Part shown: in pieces, positions 8,066 to 17,445 of the stretch
Layout of the letters: each line of letters opens with the position of its first letter
Position numbering within the stretch: position 1 is the first letter of the stretch
Source of the DNA: Bacillota bacterium
GTDB lineage: Bacteria > Bacillota_I > Bacilli_A > RF39 > UBA660
Direction: 5' to 3'
DNA length: 64,000 nt
Assembly: GCA_015059335.1 (NCBI GenBank)
Contig: SVAP01000001.1
Coordinates: 194,413 to 258,412 of the forward strand
Notes under the pieces: generated by a model
The model's input: the letters and a program-made list of their open reading frames with translations, nothing else
Databases searched by the model: none
What the model was told of the DNA's origin: nothing
Made by a program: the position numbers and the translations under genes

Positions 8066-8147
8066 ATTCCCACAATTTAACACAATTAATACATAATACT
8101 TAATATATTTATTTAAAAAAAATGTTACAATAGAATTGGTGGTATAT

Positions 8148-8801
8148 ATGTATAAGATATGTTTAGTTGAAGATGAAAAAGATTTAAATAATCTTATATC
8201 TGCTTATCTAAAAAATGCGGGATATGATGTAATTAGTCTGACAAGGGGAATAGAAGCATTAAATTTAGATGAAAAAGTAGATTTATGGATTTTAGACATA
8301 ATGTTAGAAGATGACATAAGTGGATATGACATAATCAAAAAAATAAGGGAGGTTAATGATGTTGTTCCAGTTATTTTTACTTCAGCACGTGATCAAGACT
8401 TAGATAAAATAATTGGATTAGAATTAGGTAGTGATGATTATATTACAAAACCATATTCACCTAAAGAACTAGTATTAAGAGTAAACAACATTATTAAAAG
8501 AGTATATAAATCAGAATATAATTATTTAAATTATGAGGATTATGAAATTGATTTAAATAAAAGAATTGTTAAATGTAATAATAAAGAGATTAATTTAACC
8601 ACATTAGAATTTGATTTATTAGTTTTATTTTTAGAAAACAAAAATAAATCATTAGATAGAGAATTAATATTAAACAAATTATGGGGTACAGGATATTATG
8701 GTAGTGATAGAGTAGTTGATGATTTAGTTAGAAGATTAAGAAAAAAAATGAATAAACTTAAAATTAATACAATATATGGGTTTGGGTATAGATTATCATG
8801 A
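8148..8801 (+). CDS. OmpR/PhoB-type response regulator
   Basis: From the ATG at 8148 (GGTGG upstream) the protein has 217 residues. A receiver domain spans residues 1-115 with acidic D9, phospho-acceptor D50 (WILDIML), T78 (IFTSA) and K101 (TKPYSP). A winged-helix Trans_reg_C domain (about 125-216) ends in the typical RRLRKKMNK and YGFGYRLS. It overlaps the histidine kinase gene by 4 nt (ATGA), so the pair is translationally coupled. The stimulus is not evident; the neighbours are not transporters. Confidence 0.93.
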   Translation: MYKICLVEDEKDLNNLISAYLKNAGYDVISLTRGIEALNLDEKVDLWILDIMLEDDISGYDIIKKIREVNDVVPVIFTSARDQDLDKIIGLELGSDDYITKPYSPKELVLRVNNIIKRVYKSEYNYLNYEDYEIDLNKRIVKCNNKEINLTTLEFDLLVLFLENKNKSLDRELILNKLWGTGYYGSDRVVDDLVRRLRKKMNKLKINTIYGFGYRLS

Positions 8802-10066
8802 AAAAAAATATACCAATATCAAATCAACTAGTATTAATTTCATTTGTAGTATTTATCATTTTAACCTTATCATTAACAATATTTGTACCTAAATCGTTAT
8901 CTCCATATTTTGAAGAAACTGTATATAATTTTTTAAATCAGCCATTCAAATATTTTAATAATATATCTGAAAAAAACTTTACTAATAATATAGTATATCT
9001 GCAAGTGGATAAAAATAATAATAATATTTTGATAAGTGAGAACGCTAATGATATTTTAAAAATTAATAATTATGAAAAATTACTGTCAAAGATAAATGGT
9101 GAAAAGGGTAAATTTAAACTAAATAATAATAAATTTTATTATGTTGCAAATTACTCTAATAATATAATTAAAATCACAATAACAGATACAAAATTAATAA
9201 ACAATATGAGAAGTAAACTATTTGTTTCAATATTGCCAGTTTTAATTTTAACTTTTTTAATGATATTAATTTCACTACTAATATGGTGTAATTTTGTTGT
9301 ACATAAAATTAATATATTAATTAATAAGGTTAAAAATTTAAACAATGATAATTATGATCATTCTTCTAAGATAAAAGTAGAGGATGAATTACAAATATTA
9401 GAGAAAACAATAGAAGATGTTAGAATTATGATAAAAGAACAAGAAAGTTTTAAAAATGAGATGTATCAAAATATTTCGCATGATTTTAAAACACCTATTT
9501 CAGTTATTAAATCATATTTAGAAGCCTATAAAGATGGTGTGATTAATGAAGAAGAAACAAGAGTAATCATTGAAGAACAAATAAATAAGCTAGATAGTAA
9601 GGTAAGAAGTTTATTACAGTTAAATAAATTAGAATATTTAAAAGAACATTTTCAAAACACCAATGAAGAAATTAATATTGTTGATGTTTTAAATAAAAGC
9701 GTGGAAAAGTTTAGTGTAGAGAATAAAAAAATTAAATTTAAAATATCGTATAAAAAAGATACTATAATGTATCGTGGAACCATTGATATGTGGGAATCAA
9801 TAATTGATAATTTATTAGGAAATTTTATGAGATACGCTAAAAATAGAATTGAAATTACTGCCACACAAAAAAGAATAGTGTTTTATAACGATGGGGAACC
9901 AATTGATGAAACAATAATTACAGACATTTTTTCTCCTTATAAAAAAGGAATAAAAGGACAATTTGGTTTAGGACTTTCAATTGTAAGTAAGACATGTAGA
10001 TTACTTGACTATAATATTAAAGTAGAAAATGTAAAGAAAGGTGTTAAATTTATTATTGAAAAATAA
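8798..10066 (+). CDS. Membrane sensor histidine kinase
   Basis: This 422-residue kinase has two transmembrane helices (about 10-30 and 142-167) flanking a roughly 110-residue extracellular sensor, then a HAMP-like linker. The dimerisation helix carries H228 in NISHDFKTPISVIKSYLEAY. The HATPase domain has an N-box (IIDNLLGNFMRYA), VFYNDGEPI and a G-box (KGQFGLGLSIV). It phosphorylates the regulator encoded immediately upstream. The ectodomain is Asn/Lys-rich with no recognisable ligand motif, so the signal is unknown. Confidence 0.92.
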   Translation: MKKNIPISNQLVLISFVVFIILTLSLTIFVPKSLSPYFEETVYNFLNQPFKYFNNISEKNFTNNIVYLQVDKNNNNILISENANDILKINNYEKLLSKINGEKGKFKLNNNKFYYVANYSNNIIKITITDTKLINNMRSKLFVSILPVLILTFLMILISLLIWCNFVVHKINILINKVKNLNNDNYDHSSKIKVEDELQILEKTIEDVRIMIKEQESFKNEMYQNISHDFKTPISVIKSYLEAYKDGVINEEETRVIIEEQINKLDSKVRSLLQLNKLEYLKEHFQNTNEEINIVDVLNKSVEKFSVENKKIKFKISYKKDTIMYRGTIDMWESIIDNLLGNFMRYAKNRIEITATQKRIVFYNDGEPIDETIITDIFSPYKKGIKGQFGLGLSIVSKTCRLLDYNIKVENVKKGVKFIIEK

Positions 10067-10117
10067 TCCTATATTATGTACATAATCAAATTATAATGAT
10101 ATAATCAAATTATAGGA

Positions 10118-10202
10118 GGGTAATGTTGATATGAAAGAATTAGTACAAAAATTAAAAATAACATTACCCATAAGCTCACAATAATTTTTTGTGTGCTTTT
10201 TT
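10118..10202 (+). promoter_or_regulatory. Leader region with competing hairpins ahead of the RNB nuclease gene
   Basis: GGGTAATGTT (10118-10127), which includes part of the leader peptide's ribosome site, is perfectly complementary to AACATTACCC (10160-10169). Immediately after it a terminator-like stem (10172-10181 with 10189-10198, one T-T mismatch) is followed by T6. Between the arms lies a 17-codon ORF. This is the layout of a transcription attenuator in which ribosome progress over the leader changes folding. Confidence 0.55.
10131..10184 (+). CDS. Leader peptide MKELVQKLKITLPISSQ
   Basis: This 17-residue ORF has an excellent ribosome site (AGGAGGG, 10114-10120), better than expected for chance. 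It ends inside the left arm of the terminator-like hairpin at 10172-10202. No run of a single regulatory amino acid is obvious, so control by general translation rate is more likely than by one charged tRNA. Confidence 0.5.
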   Translation: MKELVQKLKITLPISSQ

Positions 10203-10223
10203 ATTGGTAAACAGGAGGCATTT

Positions 10224-12182
10224 ATGGAAGGCAACAGATTAGAAGTAATAAAAAAATATTTAAAAAGCGATAATATAGATATAGAAACTTTAAAAACTAT
10301 AACTAATGAATCAACAGTTAAAAACTTATTAAGAAATTTAATAAATGTACAAAGAGAGTATTTAGTATATTGTGATATCAAATCTACACCACCAAAATAT
10401 AAAGTATTTGAAAATATTAAAACATTAATTATGGCCGCAAAAGATAGTGAAGAAGTAATAGATTATACTCCATATATAGGTAAAGTTAGAAAGTTAAAAA
10501 CTAATTTAAATGTACTTGAAAAGAAACTTACAGAAAGAAATTTATATAATAGTGAATGGGAAATTTTTATTAATAAGATAAATGAGGATATAGATATTAT
10601 AGAAATAGAGTTTATGTGTGAAGCACAAAAACAATATAAGAATAATAATTATGAATTTCTAAGTTATATCGTACATGAAATAAAAAATAGAAGTCACTTA
10701 AAACAAATACTCGCAATGTCACCACATTATATAAATACTAAAAATGAGGAGAAGAAACATATTGTTATTGATTTAATTGAGAAATTTGTGGAAGAAATGA
10801 AAACTCATAATAAAAATAATATTAATTCAATATTATACTTTGAATCAATAATAGAAGAATTTATAACTAATCCTAGATTTAGAATAACAAATGAAGAAAA
10901 AGAATATTTATCAAGAATAATAGAAAACGCTAAAAAGTATATTGAAGAACACCACGGAAAGATTAATAGATATAATCAGAAAATAGTATGTTTAAAAGAT
11001 TTAGAAGATAAATTATGTTCAAATAGTATTACAAGAGAAAAAATAGAAAAATTAAATTTTAAATATAATATTAGTAGTGGATTTAGTCCTAATATTCAAC
11101 ATGAGATTTCTAATATAGAAATAACTCCTAATCATAAAATAATAACAATTGATAAAGAAAATACTTTAGATATGGATGATGCACTATCGATAGATAAAAA
11201 AGATGGAGTGTATAAACTAAACGTATATATATCGGATGTTGCGACTGCGATAAAAGAAGGAACATATTTAGATATAGAAGCTAAAAAACGTTATTCAACT
11301 ATATACTTATCAGATAATATTATTCCTATGTTACCTTTTGAATTATCAAATAATATATTGTCATTAAATTCTAATAGTTATAAGAATGTAATAGTATATG
11401 AAATATATATTGACGGACACGGTCAAATATTAGAAACAAATATTAACAAAAGACAAGTCTTAATTTCTAATAAATTAAGTTACAATGATGTAAACAACAT
11501 CATTGTAAGTGGTAGTCATATAAATAAAGATATAGAAAATACTGTATTATACTTAAGTGAGTTAGCATCTATATTAAAAAATAATAATACTAAAAAAGAT
11601 GGATATAGAGAAATTGAATATTTATTTAATTCTCTTGCTGGGGTATCTAGTCAAGAAAATAAACAAAATGAAAAAAGTAAGGCTGAAATAATAATTGAAG
11701 AAATTATGATACTAACAAATATTGTAACTGCTTTAACATTTGATCAAAAATATTTGCCTTTTATTTATAGAGTTCATCCTAATATTAAAAATACTAAAGA
11801 TTATGAATCATTAAAAAACTTAGAAGAAATTGTTAATAATAAATTTTATCAATCAAATACTAAAAGTTATTTAAAAATGATAGAAACACTAATTAAGTTA
11901 TATCCTAAAGCTTATTATACGACTGAAAATATTGGACATTTTGGTATTGATACACCATATTATTCACATTCAACTTCACCAATACGTAGATATTCAGATT
12001 TGACAATACAAAGATTAATACATGATTTTATTTTTGATGCACCTACTGATGATAAATATAAATATTGGGAAAGTGTATTAAATGATTTATGTGCACATAT
12101 GAATAGTCAAGAAGAAATAAATTATTCATACCAATGTGAATATGAAAAATTAAAAAAACTAATAAGAAAAGAAGGTAGATAA
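10224..12182 (+). CDS. RNB-domain 3'-5' exoribonuclease (RNase R/II-like)
   Basis: The ATG at 10224 follows AGGAGG by 5 nt and gives 652 residues. The catalytic RNB domain is clear: the metal-binding Asp cluster DKENTLDMDDALSI near residue 315, VYISDVA, and the C-terminal YSHSTSPIRRYSDLTIQRL near 580. RNB enzymes degrade RNA processively from the 3' end. The N-terminal about 300 residues are divergent and Lys/Glu-rich, without clear cold-shock motifs, and the protein ends about 50 residues after the RNB core, so the usual C-terminal S1 domain seems absent. It is preceded by a leader peptide and attenuator, and followed 1 nt later by the flavoprotein gene. Confidence 0.85.
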   Translation: MEGNRLEVIKKYLKSDNIDIETLKTITNESTVKNLLRNLINVQREYLVYCDIKSTPPKYKVFENIKTLIMAAKDSEEVIDYTPYIGKVRKLKTNLNVLEKKLTERNLYNSEWEIFINKINEDIDIIEIEFMCEAQKQYKNNNYEFLSYIVHEIKNRSHLKQILAMSPHYINTKNEEKKHIVIDLIEKFVEEMKTHNKNNINSILYFESIIEEFITNPRFRITNEEKEYLSRIIENAKKYIEEHHGKINRYNQKIVCLKDLEDKLCSNSITREKIEKLNFKYNISSGFSPNIQHEISNIEITPNHKIITIDKENTLDMDDALSIDKKDGVYKLNVYISDVATAIKEGTYLDIEAKKRYSTIYLSDNIIPMLPFELSNNILSLNSNSYKNVIVYEIYIDGHGQILETNINKRQVLISNKLSYNDVNNIIVSGSHINKDIENTVLYLSELASILKNNNTKKDGYREIEYLFNSLAGVSSQENKQNEKSKAEIIIEEIMILTNIVTALTFDQKYLPFIYRVHPNIKNTKDYESLKNLEEIVNNKFYQSNTKSYLKMIETLIKLYPKAYYTTENIGHFGIDTPYYSHSTSPIRRYSDLTIQRLIHDFIFDAPTDDKYKYWESVLNDLCAHMNSQEEINYSYQCEYEKLKKLIRKEGR

Positions 12183-12183
12183 T

Positions 12184-13575
12184 ATGTATGATGTAATTAT
12201 TATAGGTGGTGGGCCAGCTGGATTATTTACCGCATATGAATTAATAAATAAGAATCCTAAATTAAAAATTATCATGTTAGATAAAGGAAAATTAGCCGAA
12301 AATAGAGTTTGTCCGATGAATAAAAACAAAACAAATTGTACAAATTGTAATCCATGTTCAATACTTTCTGGATATGGTGGTGCAGGTACTTTTTCTGATG
12401 GTAAATTAAATTTTATTCCAAAGTTAGGAAAATCAAATCTATTTAAATATATGGATAAAGATGAAGCATATAAATTAATTGACGATACTGAAGAAATATT
12501 CAATAAATTTAATATGGATAGTGATATTTATCCAAGTAATATGGAAGAAGCTTTAAAATTACAACAAAAAATTGCTAAAGCAGGAGATAATCTATTAATA
12601 ATTAAACAAAAACATCTTGGCAGCGATAAATTACCAACATATATTAAAGATTTTACTGACTACTTAAGAAATAATAACGTTGAAATTGTTGAAAGAGCTA
12701 ATGTATGTGATGTAAAAAGTATTAAAAAAAATATACATGAGGTAACATATACAAAATCAAAAAAGAATACCACTATACAAGCTAGAAATGTAGTGATCGC
12801 ACCTGGAAGAACAGGAGCAAAGTGGATACAAGAATTAGCTGATAATTATAATATACCTTATATTTCGCAAAGTATAGAAATAGGTGTAAGAGTAGAAGTA
12901 AGAAAAGAAATAATGGAAGAAATATGTTCAATAATTTATGATCCTACAATATTTATAAAAACTGATACTTATAATGATGAAATAAGAACATTTTGTACTA
13001 ATCCGGGTGGATATGTAGCTAAAGAAAATTATTATGGTTATATCTGTGTGAATGGACATGCATTAAAAGAAAAAAAATCTAATAATAGTAACTTTGCATT
13101 TATATCAAAAGTAAACTTAACTGAACCAGCAACTAATACTAGACAATATGGTGAATCAATAGCAAGAATTGCCAATGTATTAGGTGATGGAAAACCAATC
13201 ATTCAAACATTAAGGGATTTAAGACAAGGTAGAAGATCAACAATTCATAGAATTGAAAAGAGTTTTATTTCTCCAACATTAAAAGATTGTGTAGCTGGTG
13301 ATTTAGCATTAGTATTACCACATAGAATAATTATTAATATATTAGAGGGATTAAAAAAATTAGATGAGATAATACCCGGAGTTAATAATGATGAAACATT
13401 ATTGTATGGACCAGAAATTAAATTTTTTAGCAATGAAATTATTACAAATAATAATATGAAATTAAATGATTATGATGTATATTTTATTGGTGATGGAGCA
13501 GGTAAGGCTGGTAATATAGTAACAGCTGCAGCTACAGGACTTATAGCAGCAAGAGATATTTTAAAAAGATATTAA
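12184..13575 (+). CDS. FAD-dependent oxidoreductase, COG2509-like
   Basis: This 463-residue flavoprotein has an N-terminal Rossmann motif (VIIIGGGPAGLFTAYEL, GGGPAG at 8-13), the Cys-rich segment CPMNKNKTNCTNCNPCSILS, GYGGAGTFSDGKLN, a second nucleotide-contact segment VVIAPGRTG and a C-terminal FAD motif YFIGDGAGKAGNIVTAAATGLIAA. These features match the uncharacterised FAD dehydrogenase family COG2509, widespread in Bacillota with no settled substrate. The cysteines near residues 38-58 could bind a metal or act in redox. Translation is probably coupled to the nuclease gene upstream. Confidence 0.82.
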   Translation: MYDVIIIGGGPAGLFTAYELINKNPKLKIIMLDKGKLAENRVCPMNKNKTNCTNCNPCSILSGYGGAGTFSDGKLNFIPKLGKSNLFKYMDKDEAYKLIDDTEEIFNKFNMDSDIYPSNMEEALKLQQKIAKAGDNLLIIKQKHLGSDKLPTYIKDFTDYLRNNNVEIVERANVCDVKSIKKNIHEVTYTKSKKNTTIQARNVVIAPGRTGAKWIQELADNYNIPYISQSIEIGVRVEVRKEIMEEICSIIYDPTIFIKTDTYNDEIRTFCTNPGGYVAKENYYGYICVNGHALKEKKSNNSNFAFISKVNLTEPATNTRQYGESIARIANVLGDGKPIIQTLRDLRQGRRSTIHRIEKSFISPTLKDCVAGDLALVLPHRIIINILEGLKKLDEIIPGVNNDETLLYGPEIKFFSNEIITNNNMKLNDYDVYFIGDGAGKAGNIVTAAATGLIAARDILKRY

Positions 13576-13604
13576 CATTTATTAATATAATAAATGTTTT
13601 TTAT
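13574..13604 (+). terminator. Terminator after the flavoprotein gene
   Basis: An 11-bp stem (13574-13584 with 13588-13598) is followed by a T-run. A TATAAT at 13607-13612 starts the next unit immediately after. Confidence 0.72.
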
Positions 13605-13634
13605 GATATAATTAAAAAGAATGGAGGATAAACC

Positions 13635-14591
13635 ATGGATGAATTTATTGATGTAAGTGAAAATAATAACGAAGAACAAGAATTTAGTATTTTAGAAAGA
13701 TATGGAGAAGATTTAACAAAGAAAACATATGTTACTAATCCAGCTATAGCTCGTGATGAAGAAATAAAATCATTAATGTTAGTTTTACTAACACCAGATA
13801 AATCAGCTGTTTTAACTGGTAAGGCTGGTATAGGTAAAACTGCAATTGTTGAAGGATTAGCATATAAAATTCAAAATAATGATGTTCCAGATGCTTTAAA
13901 AGATTATACGATAATAGATATAGCAACATCATCACTATTAGGTGAAAGTGTAAGTGATGGAGAAAGAGATTCTAGAATTCAATTATTAGTTCAAGAAGTA
14001 ATAAAGAAAGATAAAGTAATTTTGTTTATAGATGAAATTCATACTCTTATGGGTGCTGGAGCAAAAACAGGGTCATCATTAGATTTTGCTAATATTTTAA
14101 AACCAGCTTTAGCACGTGGTAATGTTAAATTAATTGGTGCAACTACTAGTGAAGAATATGAAAGATATATGTTAAGAGATAGAGCGTTTATTAGACGTTT
14201 TGAAAAAATTGAAATAGAAGAACCGGATATACCTACAACTGTTAAAATAATGATGGGAACATACCCTAAAATGGAGAAAAAAACAGGTGTTAAAATTAAT
14301 TATACACATTACATTATTGAAAGAATATTTACTTTTTTAGTAGAGATGACTTCAGAATATAAAAGATTATATGAAATATCATCAAGATATCCAGATATAT
14401 CCTTAGCTTTACTACAGAAGATATTTTCATATGCAGTATTTGATAATGAAAAAGAAGTAAAAATGAAACATGTTTGGCTAGGAATCAAAAATTGTAATAG
14501 TATTTATCCAGATACTTTACAAAAAGAAATCATAAGATTCAAATCAGAATTTGAAGATTTATTAAAAGAAGAACAAGTGTTAACAAATTAA
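13635..14591 (+). CDS. Single-ring AAA+ ATPase resembling ClpA/ClpB domain D1
   Basis: The 318 residues match only the first ATPase domain of Clp/Hsp100 proteins: YGEDLTKKTYVTNPAIARDEEI, Walker A GKAGIGKT (about 62-69), Walker B LFIDEIH (about 131-137) followed by TLMGAGA, sensor GATTSEEYE and an arginine finger in DRAFIRRFEKI. The pore-loop position lacks the usual aromatic-Gly (KYRGEFE is replaced by GESVSDGERDS), so substrate threading may differ. There is no D2, no N-domain and no ClpP tripeptide. A complete ClpB lies at 60547, so this is a separate, specialised protein; target unknown. ATGGAGG precedes the start. Confidence 0.8.
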   Translation: MDEFIDVSENNNEEQEFSILERYGEDLTKKTYVTNPAIARDEEIKSLMLVLLTPDKSAVLTGKAGIGKTAIVEGLAYKIQNNDVPDALKDYTIIDIATSSLLGESVSDGERDSRIQLLVQEVIKKDKVILFIDEIHTLMGAGAKTGSSLDFANILKPALARGNVKLIGATTSEEYERYMLRDRAFIRRFEKIEIEEPDIPTTVKIMMGTYPKMEKKTGVKINYTHYIIERIFTFLVEMTSEYKRLYEISSRYPDISLALLQKIFSYAVFDNEKEVKMKHVWLGIKNCNSIYPDTLQKEIIRFKSEFEDLLKEEQVLTN

Positions 14592-14616
14592 AATAAACGT
14601 TATCGTTTATTTTTTT
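14591..14616 (+). terminator. Terminator after the single-ring AAA+ gene
   Basis: AAATAAACG and its complement enclose a TTAT loop and run into T7 (14591-14616). Confidence 0.78.
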
Positions 14617-14662
14617 ATTAAATATATCTTTTTATGATAAAATTATTATAGGATGTGACAAT

Positions 14663-16639
14663 ATGAATAATAAATATATCGGATTAAATGATAATGAAGT
14701 ATTAAATAATCAAAAATTATATGGTAAGAACACATTAACTAATAATAATAAAAATAGTTACATAAAATTGATAATTCCTATAATATTATCATTAATAATA
14801 TGTGTAATACTATATTTAATTTTAAATAAAACAATATATGCAGTAATAATGATATTTATAAGTATATTAATTTTAATAATTCAAATATATAAACGTATTA
14901 AACTTTCCAAAATAATTGAAAATTTAAACAAATTTAAAAACAACATATGTAAAGTAATAAGGAACAATAAAGAATTAATAATTAATAGCGAAGATATAAC
15001 CATAAATGATATCATCCTTTTAAAAGAAGGAGATAAAGTGTGTGCTGATGCTATAATTTTAGAAAGTAATAATTTATATGTAGATGAGTCAAACTTAATA
15101 AAAGATAGAAATAGTATATTAAAAAGTTATGATTTACTAGATAAAGATGCACAATTAAAATCAAATTATATATATAAAGAGTCATTAATTATAAATGGTA
15201 GTGTAATTGCTAAAGTGGTTAATATAGGTAATAAAACATGGTTTGCTAAAAACAAGAGTGATATACCTAATAATGAAAATGAATTTAATTTACAAAAACG
15301 AATAAATAATCTTTATAGAATATTTACAATTATATCAATTATTATATTTGCAATTATAATAATAGTTTCAATATTTATAAATGATAATGTAATATATGGA
15401 TTAATATCAGGTATTACAATATCTATTGCCACTTTACCACTAATAACACCATTAACATATCTACTTTTAATTTATAATAACATATATACACTTACTAAAA
15501 ACAATGTGATAATAAAGAATATTTCAAGTTTAGATATAATTAGTAAAATAAAATGTCTATGTGTAGATAAATTTGGGATAATAACTGAAAATAAAATAGT
15601 AGTAAAAGAATTATACTCATCACTTGATAAAAATGATGCACTTGTACATTGTGCATTAGCATGTGATAAAAACACTAATGATTTATTTGAAAATGCAATA
15701 AATGAATATGTTAAAAATAATAATATTATAATAAATGATGAATATAAATTAGTGGAAAAGTATCCATTTAATAACAAAACAAAAATGATGGCTAATGTAT
15801 ATGAATACAATGGCGAATTATATATATTTGTAAAGGGTACATTAAATAGTTTATTTGATATTTGTGATTTAGATGTGGAAGAAAAATATAAATTGCATAA
15901 TTTTCAAAAGCAATTATTTCAACAAGGACTAGAAGTTATGGCATTTGGATCAAATAAAATTAAAAAAATTGAAAAAGATATTTTTAAATATAATATAAGC
16001 TTTGATGGGATAATAAGTTTATATAATTATCCAAAAGCTAATACAAAAGAAGCAACAGAAATATGTAAACAATTAGATATAAAATTAGTTGTGTTGTCAG
16101 AAGATAAAAAAGAAATAGCGGCACATATAGGAAAAGAAATTGGTATAAATAGTAGTACAATACTAAAAGGAAAAGAAATAGAAAATATGTCTGATTCTGA
16201 ATTATTAGATAAACTTAAAAACGTTAATATATTTTCTAGAATAAACTCCGATCATAAATTAAGAATACTTAAAACATTAAAACATAATTATGATATTGTT
16301 GCGATTACTGGTAATAAAGTAAATGATAGATTTATATTAAATGATGCAGATATTGGAATATCAATGAATAAATTTGGCACAGATGTTTCTAAAAATTTTT
16401 CAGATATAATAATATTAGATGATAATTTTTCAACTATTGTAAATACTATTAAAGAGGTTAGAAAAGTTTATGACAAATTTAAAAAAACAATAAATTATGT
16501 TCTAATAACGAATATATTACTAACATTATTATCAATATTTTTAGTTATTTTTAACCATAATATATTATTACCATTATATATAATTATAATAAAATTATTA
16601 TTAGAATTAGTGATTGGTGTAATTCTTACAAAAAATTAA
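14663..16639 (+). CDS. Degenerate P-type ATPase-like membrane protein
   Basis: The order of domains follows a P2-type cation ATPase: N-terminal cation-ATPase segment (GLNDNEVLNNQKLYGKN), two membrane hairpins, actuator domain, P/N domains and a further membrane pair. The signatures are eroded. The actuator TGES is missing (VDESNLIKDRNS). The phosphorylation motif DKTGT reads DKFGI near residue 302, keeping the Asp but not the TGT. The hinge TGDGVNDAP reads TGNKVNDRF near 548. Length is 658 against about 870 for the intact homologue at 23409, lacking the last four transmembrane helices. The frame is fully open, so it is kept, perhaps as a non-pumping regulator. Substrate cannot be inferred. 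Confidence 0.8.
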   Translation: MNNKYIGLNDNEVLNNQKLYGKNTLTNNNKNSYIKLIIPIILSLIICVILYLILNKTIYAVIMIFISILILIIQIYKRIKLSKIIENLNKFKNNICKVIRNNKELIINSEDITINDIILLKEGDKVCADAIILESNNLYVDESNLIKDRNSILKSYDLLDKDAQLKSNYIYKESLIINGSVIAKVVNIGNKTWFAKNKSDIPNNENEFNLQKRINNLYRIFTIISIIIFAIIIIVSIFINDNVIYGLISGITISIATLPLITPLTYLLLIYNNIYTLTKNNVIIKNISSLDIISKIKCLCVDKFGIITENKIVVKELYSSLDKNDALVHCALACDKNTNDLFENAINEYVKNNNIIINDEYKLVEKYPFNNKTKMMANVYEYNGELYIFVKGTLNSLFDICDLDVEEKYKLHNFQKQLFQQGLEVMAFGSNKIKKIEKDIFKYNISFDGIISLYNYPKANTKEATEICKQLDIKLVVLSEDKKEIAAHIGKEIGINSSTILKGKEIENMSDSELLDKLKNVNIFSRINSDHKLRILKTLKHNYDIVAITGNKVNDRFILNDADIGISMNKFGTDVSKNFSDIIILDDNFSTIVNTIKEVRKVYDKFKKTINYVLITNILLTLLSIFLVIFNHNILLPLYIIIIKLLLELVIGVILTKN

Positions 16640-16672
16640 CAATAAGATATTGTAAACCTATAAATTAAAATA

Positions 16673-16701
16673 TTTACTTTTATAATCATTTTAGATATAA
16701 T
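16673..16701 (+). promoter_or_regulatory. Promoter of the queuosine-precursor transporter gene
   Basis: TTTACT (16673-16678), 17 bp, TATAAT (16696-16701). The 60-nt leader holds a small hairpin (GATAG...CTATC, about 16711-16733) before AAGGAGG. Confidence 0.6.
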
Positions 16702-16761
16702 GTTAATGTATGATAGGAAAGTGTAATGACTATCAAAATATTTTATATAAGGAGGATTTTT

Positions 16762-17421
16762 ATGAAAGATGGTAGAAAGGTATTTTTCTCAACATTATTA
16801 AGTGTATTACTTATAATATCTAATATTGTTGCAATTAAAGTGACTGTTGTTGCGAAACTTCCATTATCTTGTAGTGTGTTTATTTACCCATTTACATATT
16901 TATGTACTGCATTAATTTCAGAATTATATGGTAATAAGGATGCGAGAAAGAGTATATTATACGCAATTATAATACAAATAATTGTATTACTTGCATATAT
17001 ACTTGTAACTAATGTTCCAAATCAAATTAATTCAATCGATAAAGCAAATGCATTACAAAAAGTATTAACACCATATGGAATCAATGGAAATTATTATCCT
17101 GAATTAAGACCTATAATTGCAACTCTAGTAGCATTCACTATTGGACATATTGTAAATGTTGGTTTATATTCATTTGCTAAAAAGAATACATTTAAATTAA
17201 TTGCTGTTGCGTTATCAGTAATTATTGGTATGATAGTTGATACATGTATTTATGTATTAATATCACAAATGGGAACTCTAGCTGGTAATGAATTAGTATT
17301 ACAATTAATAAACAGATTTGTTGTTAATGTTGTAGCTTCTGTTATTATCATTATATTATTTATGATATTTAGTATAAGGAAAAAAGAAGAAGTAAAAACC
17401 ACAAAAAAACAAAAAGGGTAG
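16762..17421 (+). CDS. Queuosine precursor transporter (YhhQ/VUT family)
   Basis: Starting at the ATG at 16762, 7 nt after AAGGAGG, the protein has 219 residues and about six hydrophobic helices. The family hallmark is YPFTYLCTALISELYGNKDARK, matching the FPLTYLxTDxxxExYGxKxAR pattern of YhhQ/VUT proteins, with a second conserved segment LVAFTIGHIVNVGLYSFAKK. These import queuosine precursors such as preQ0/preQ1 or queuine for tRNA modification. The C-terminus is a short Lys-rich tail. No queuosine biosynthesis gene is nearby, consistent with salvage. Confidence 0.85.
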   Translation: MKDGRKVFFSTLLSVLLIISNIVAIKVTVVAKLPLSCSVFIYPFTYLCTALISELYGNKDARKSILYAIIIQIIVLLAYILVTNVPNQINSIDKANALQKVLTPYGINGNYYPELRPIIATLVAFTIGHIVNVGLYSFAKKNTFKLIAVALSVIIGMIVDTCIYVLISQMGTLAGNELVLQLINRFVVNVVASVIIIILFMIFSIRKKEEVKTTKKQKG

Positions 17422-17445
17422 ACAAAGTGTCTATCCTTTTTTATT
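17415..17445. terminator. Bidirectional terminator between the transporter and oapA-like genes
   Basis: AGGGTAGACA and TGTCTATCCT (17415-17424, 17428-17437) pair with one G-U. T-runs on both strands fit the two convergent genes. Confidence 0.78.

Noticed and set aside
16702-16755. PreQ1 riboswitch before the queuosine-precursor transporter gene
   Set aside because: The leader has only a 5-bp hairpin and lacks the C-rich loop and A-rich tail expected of class I; it is too short for class II.
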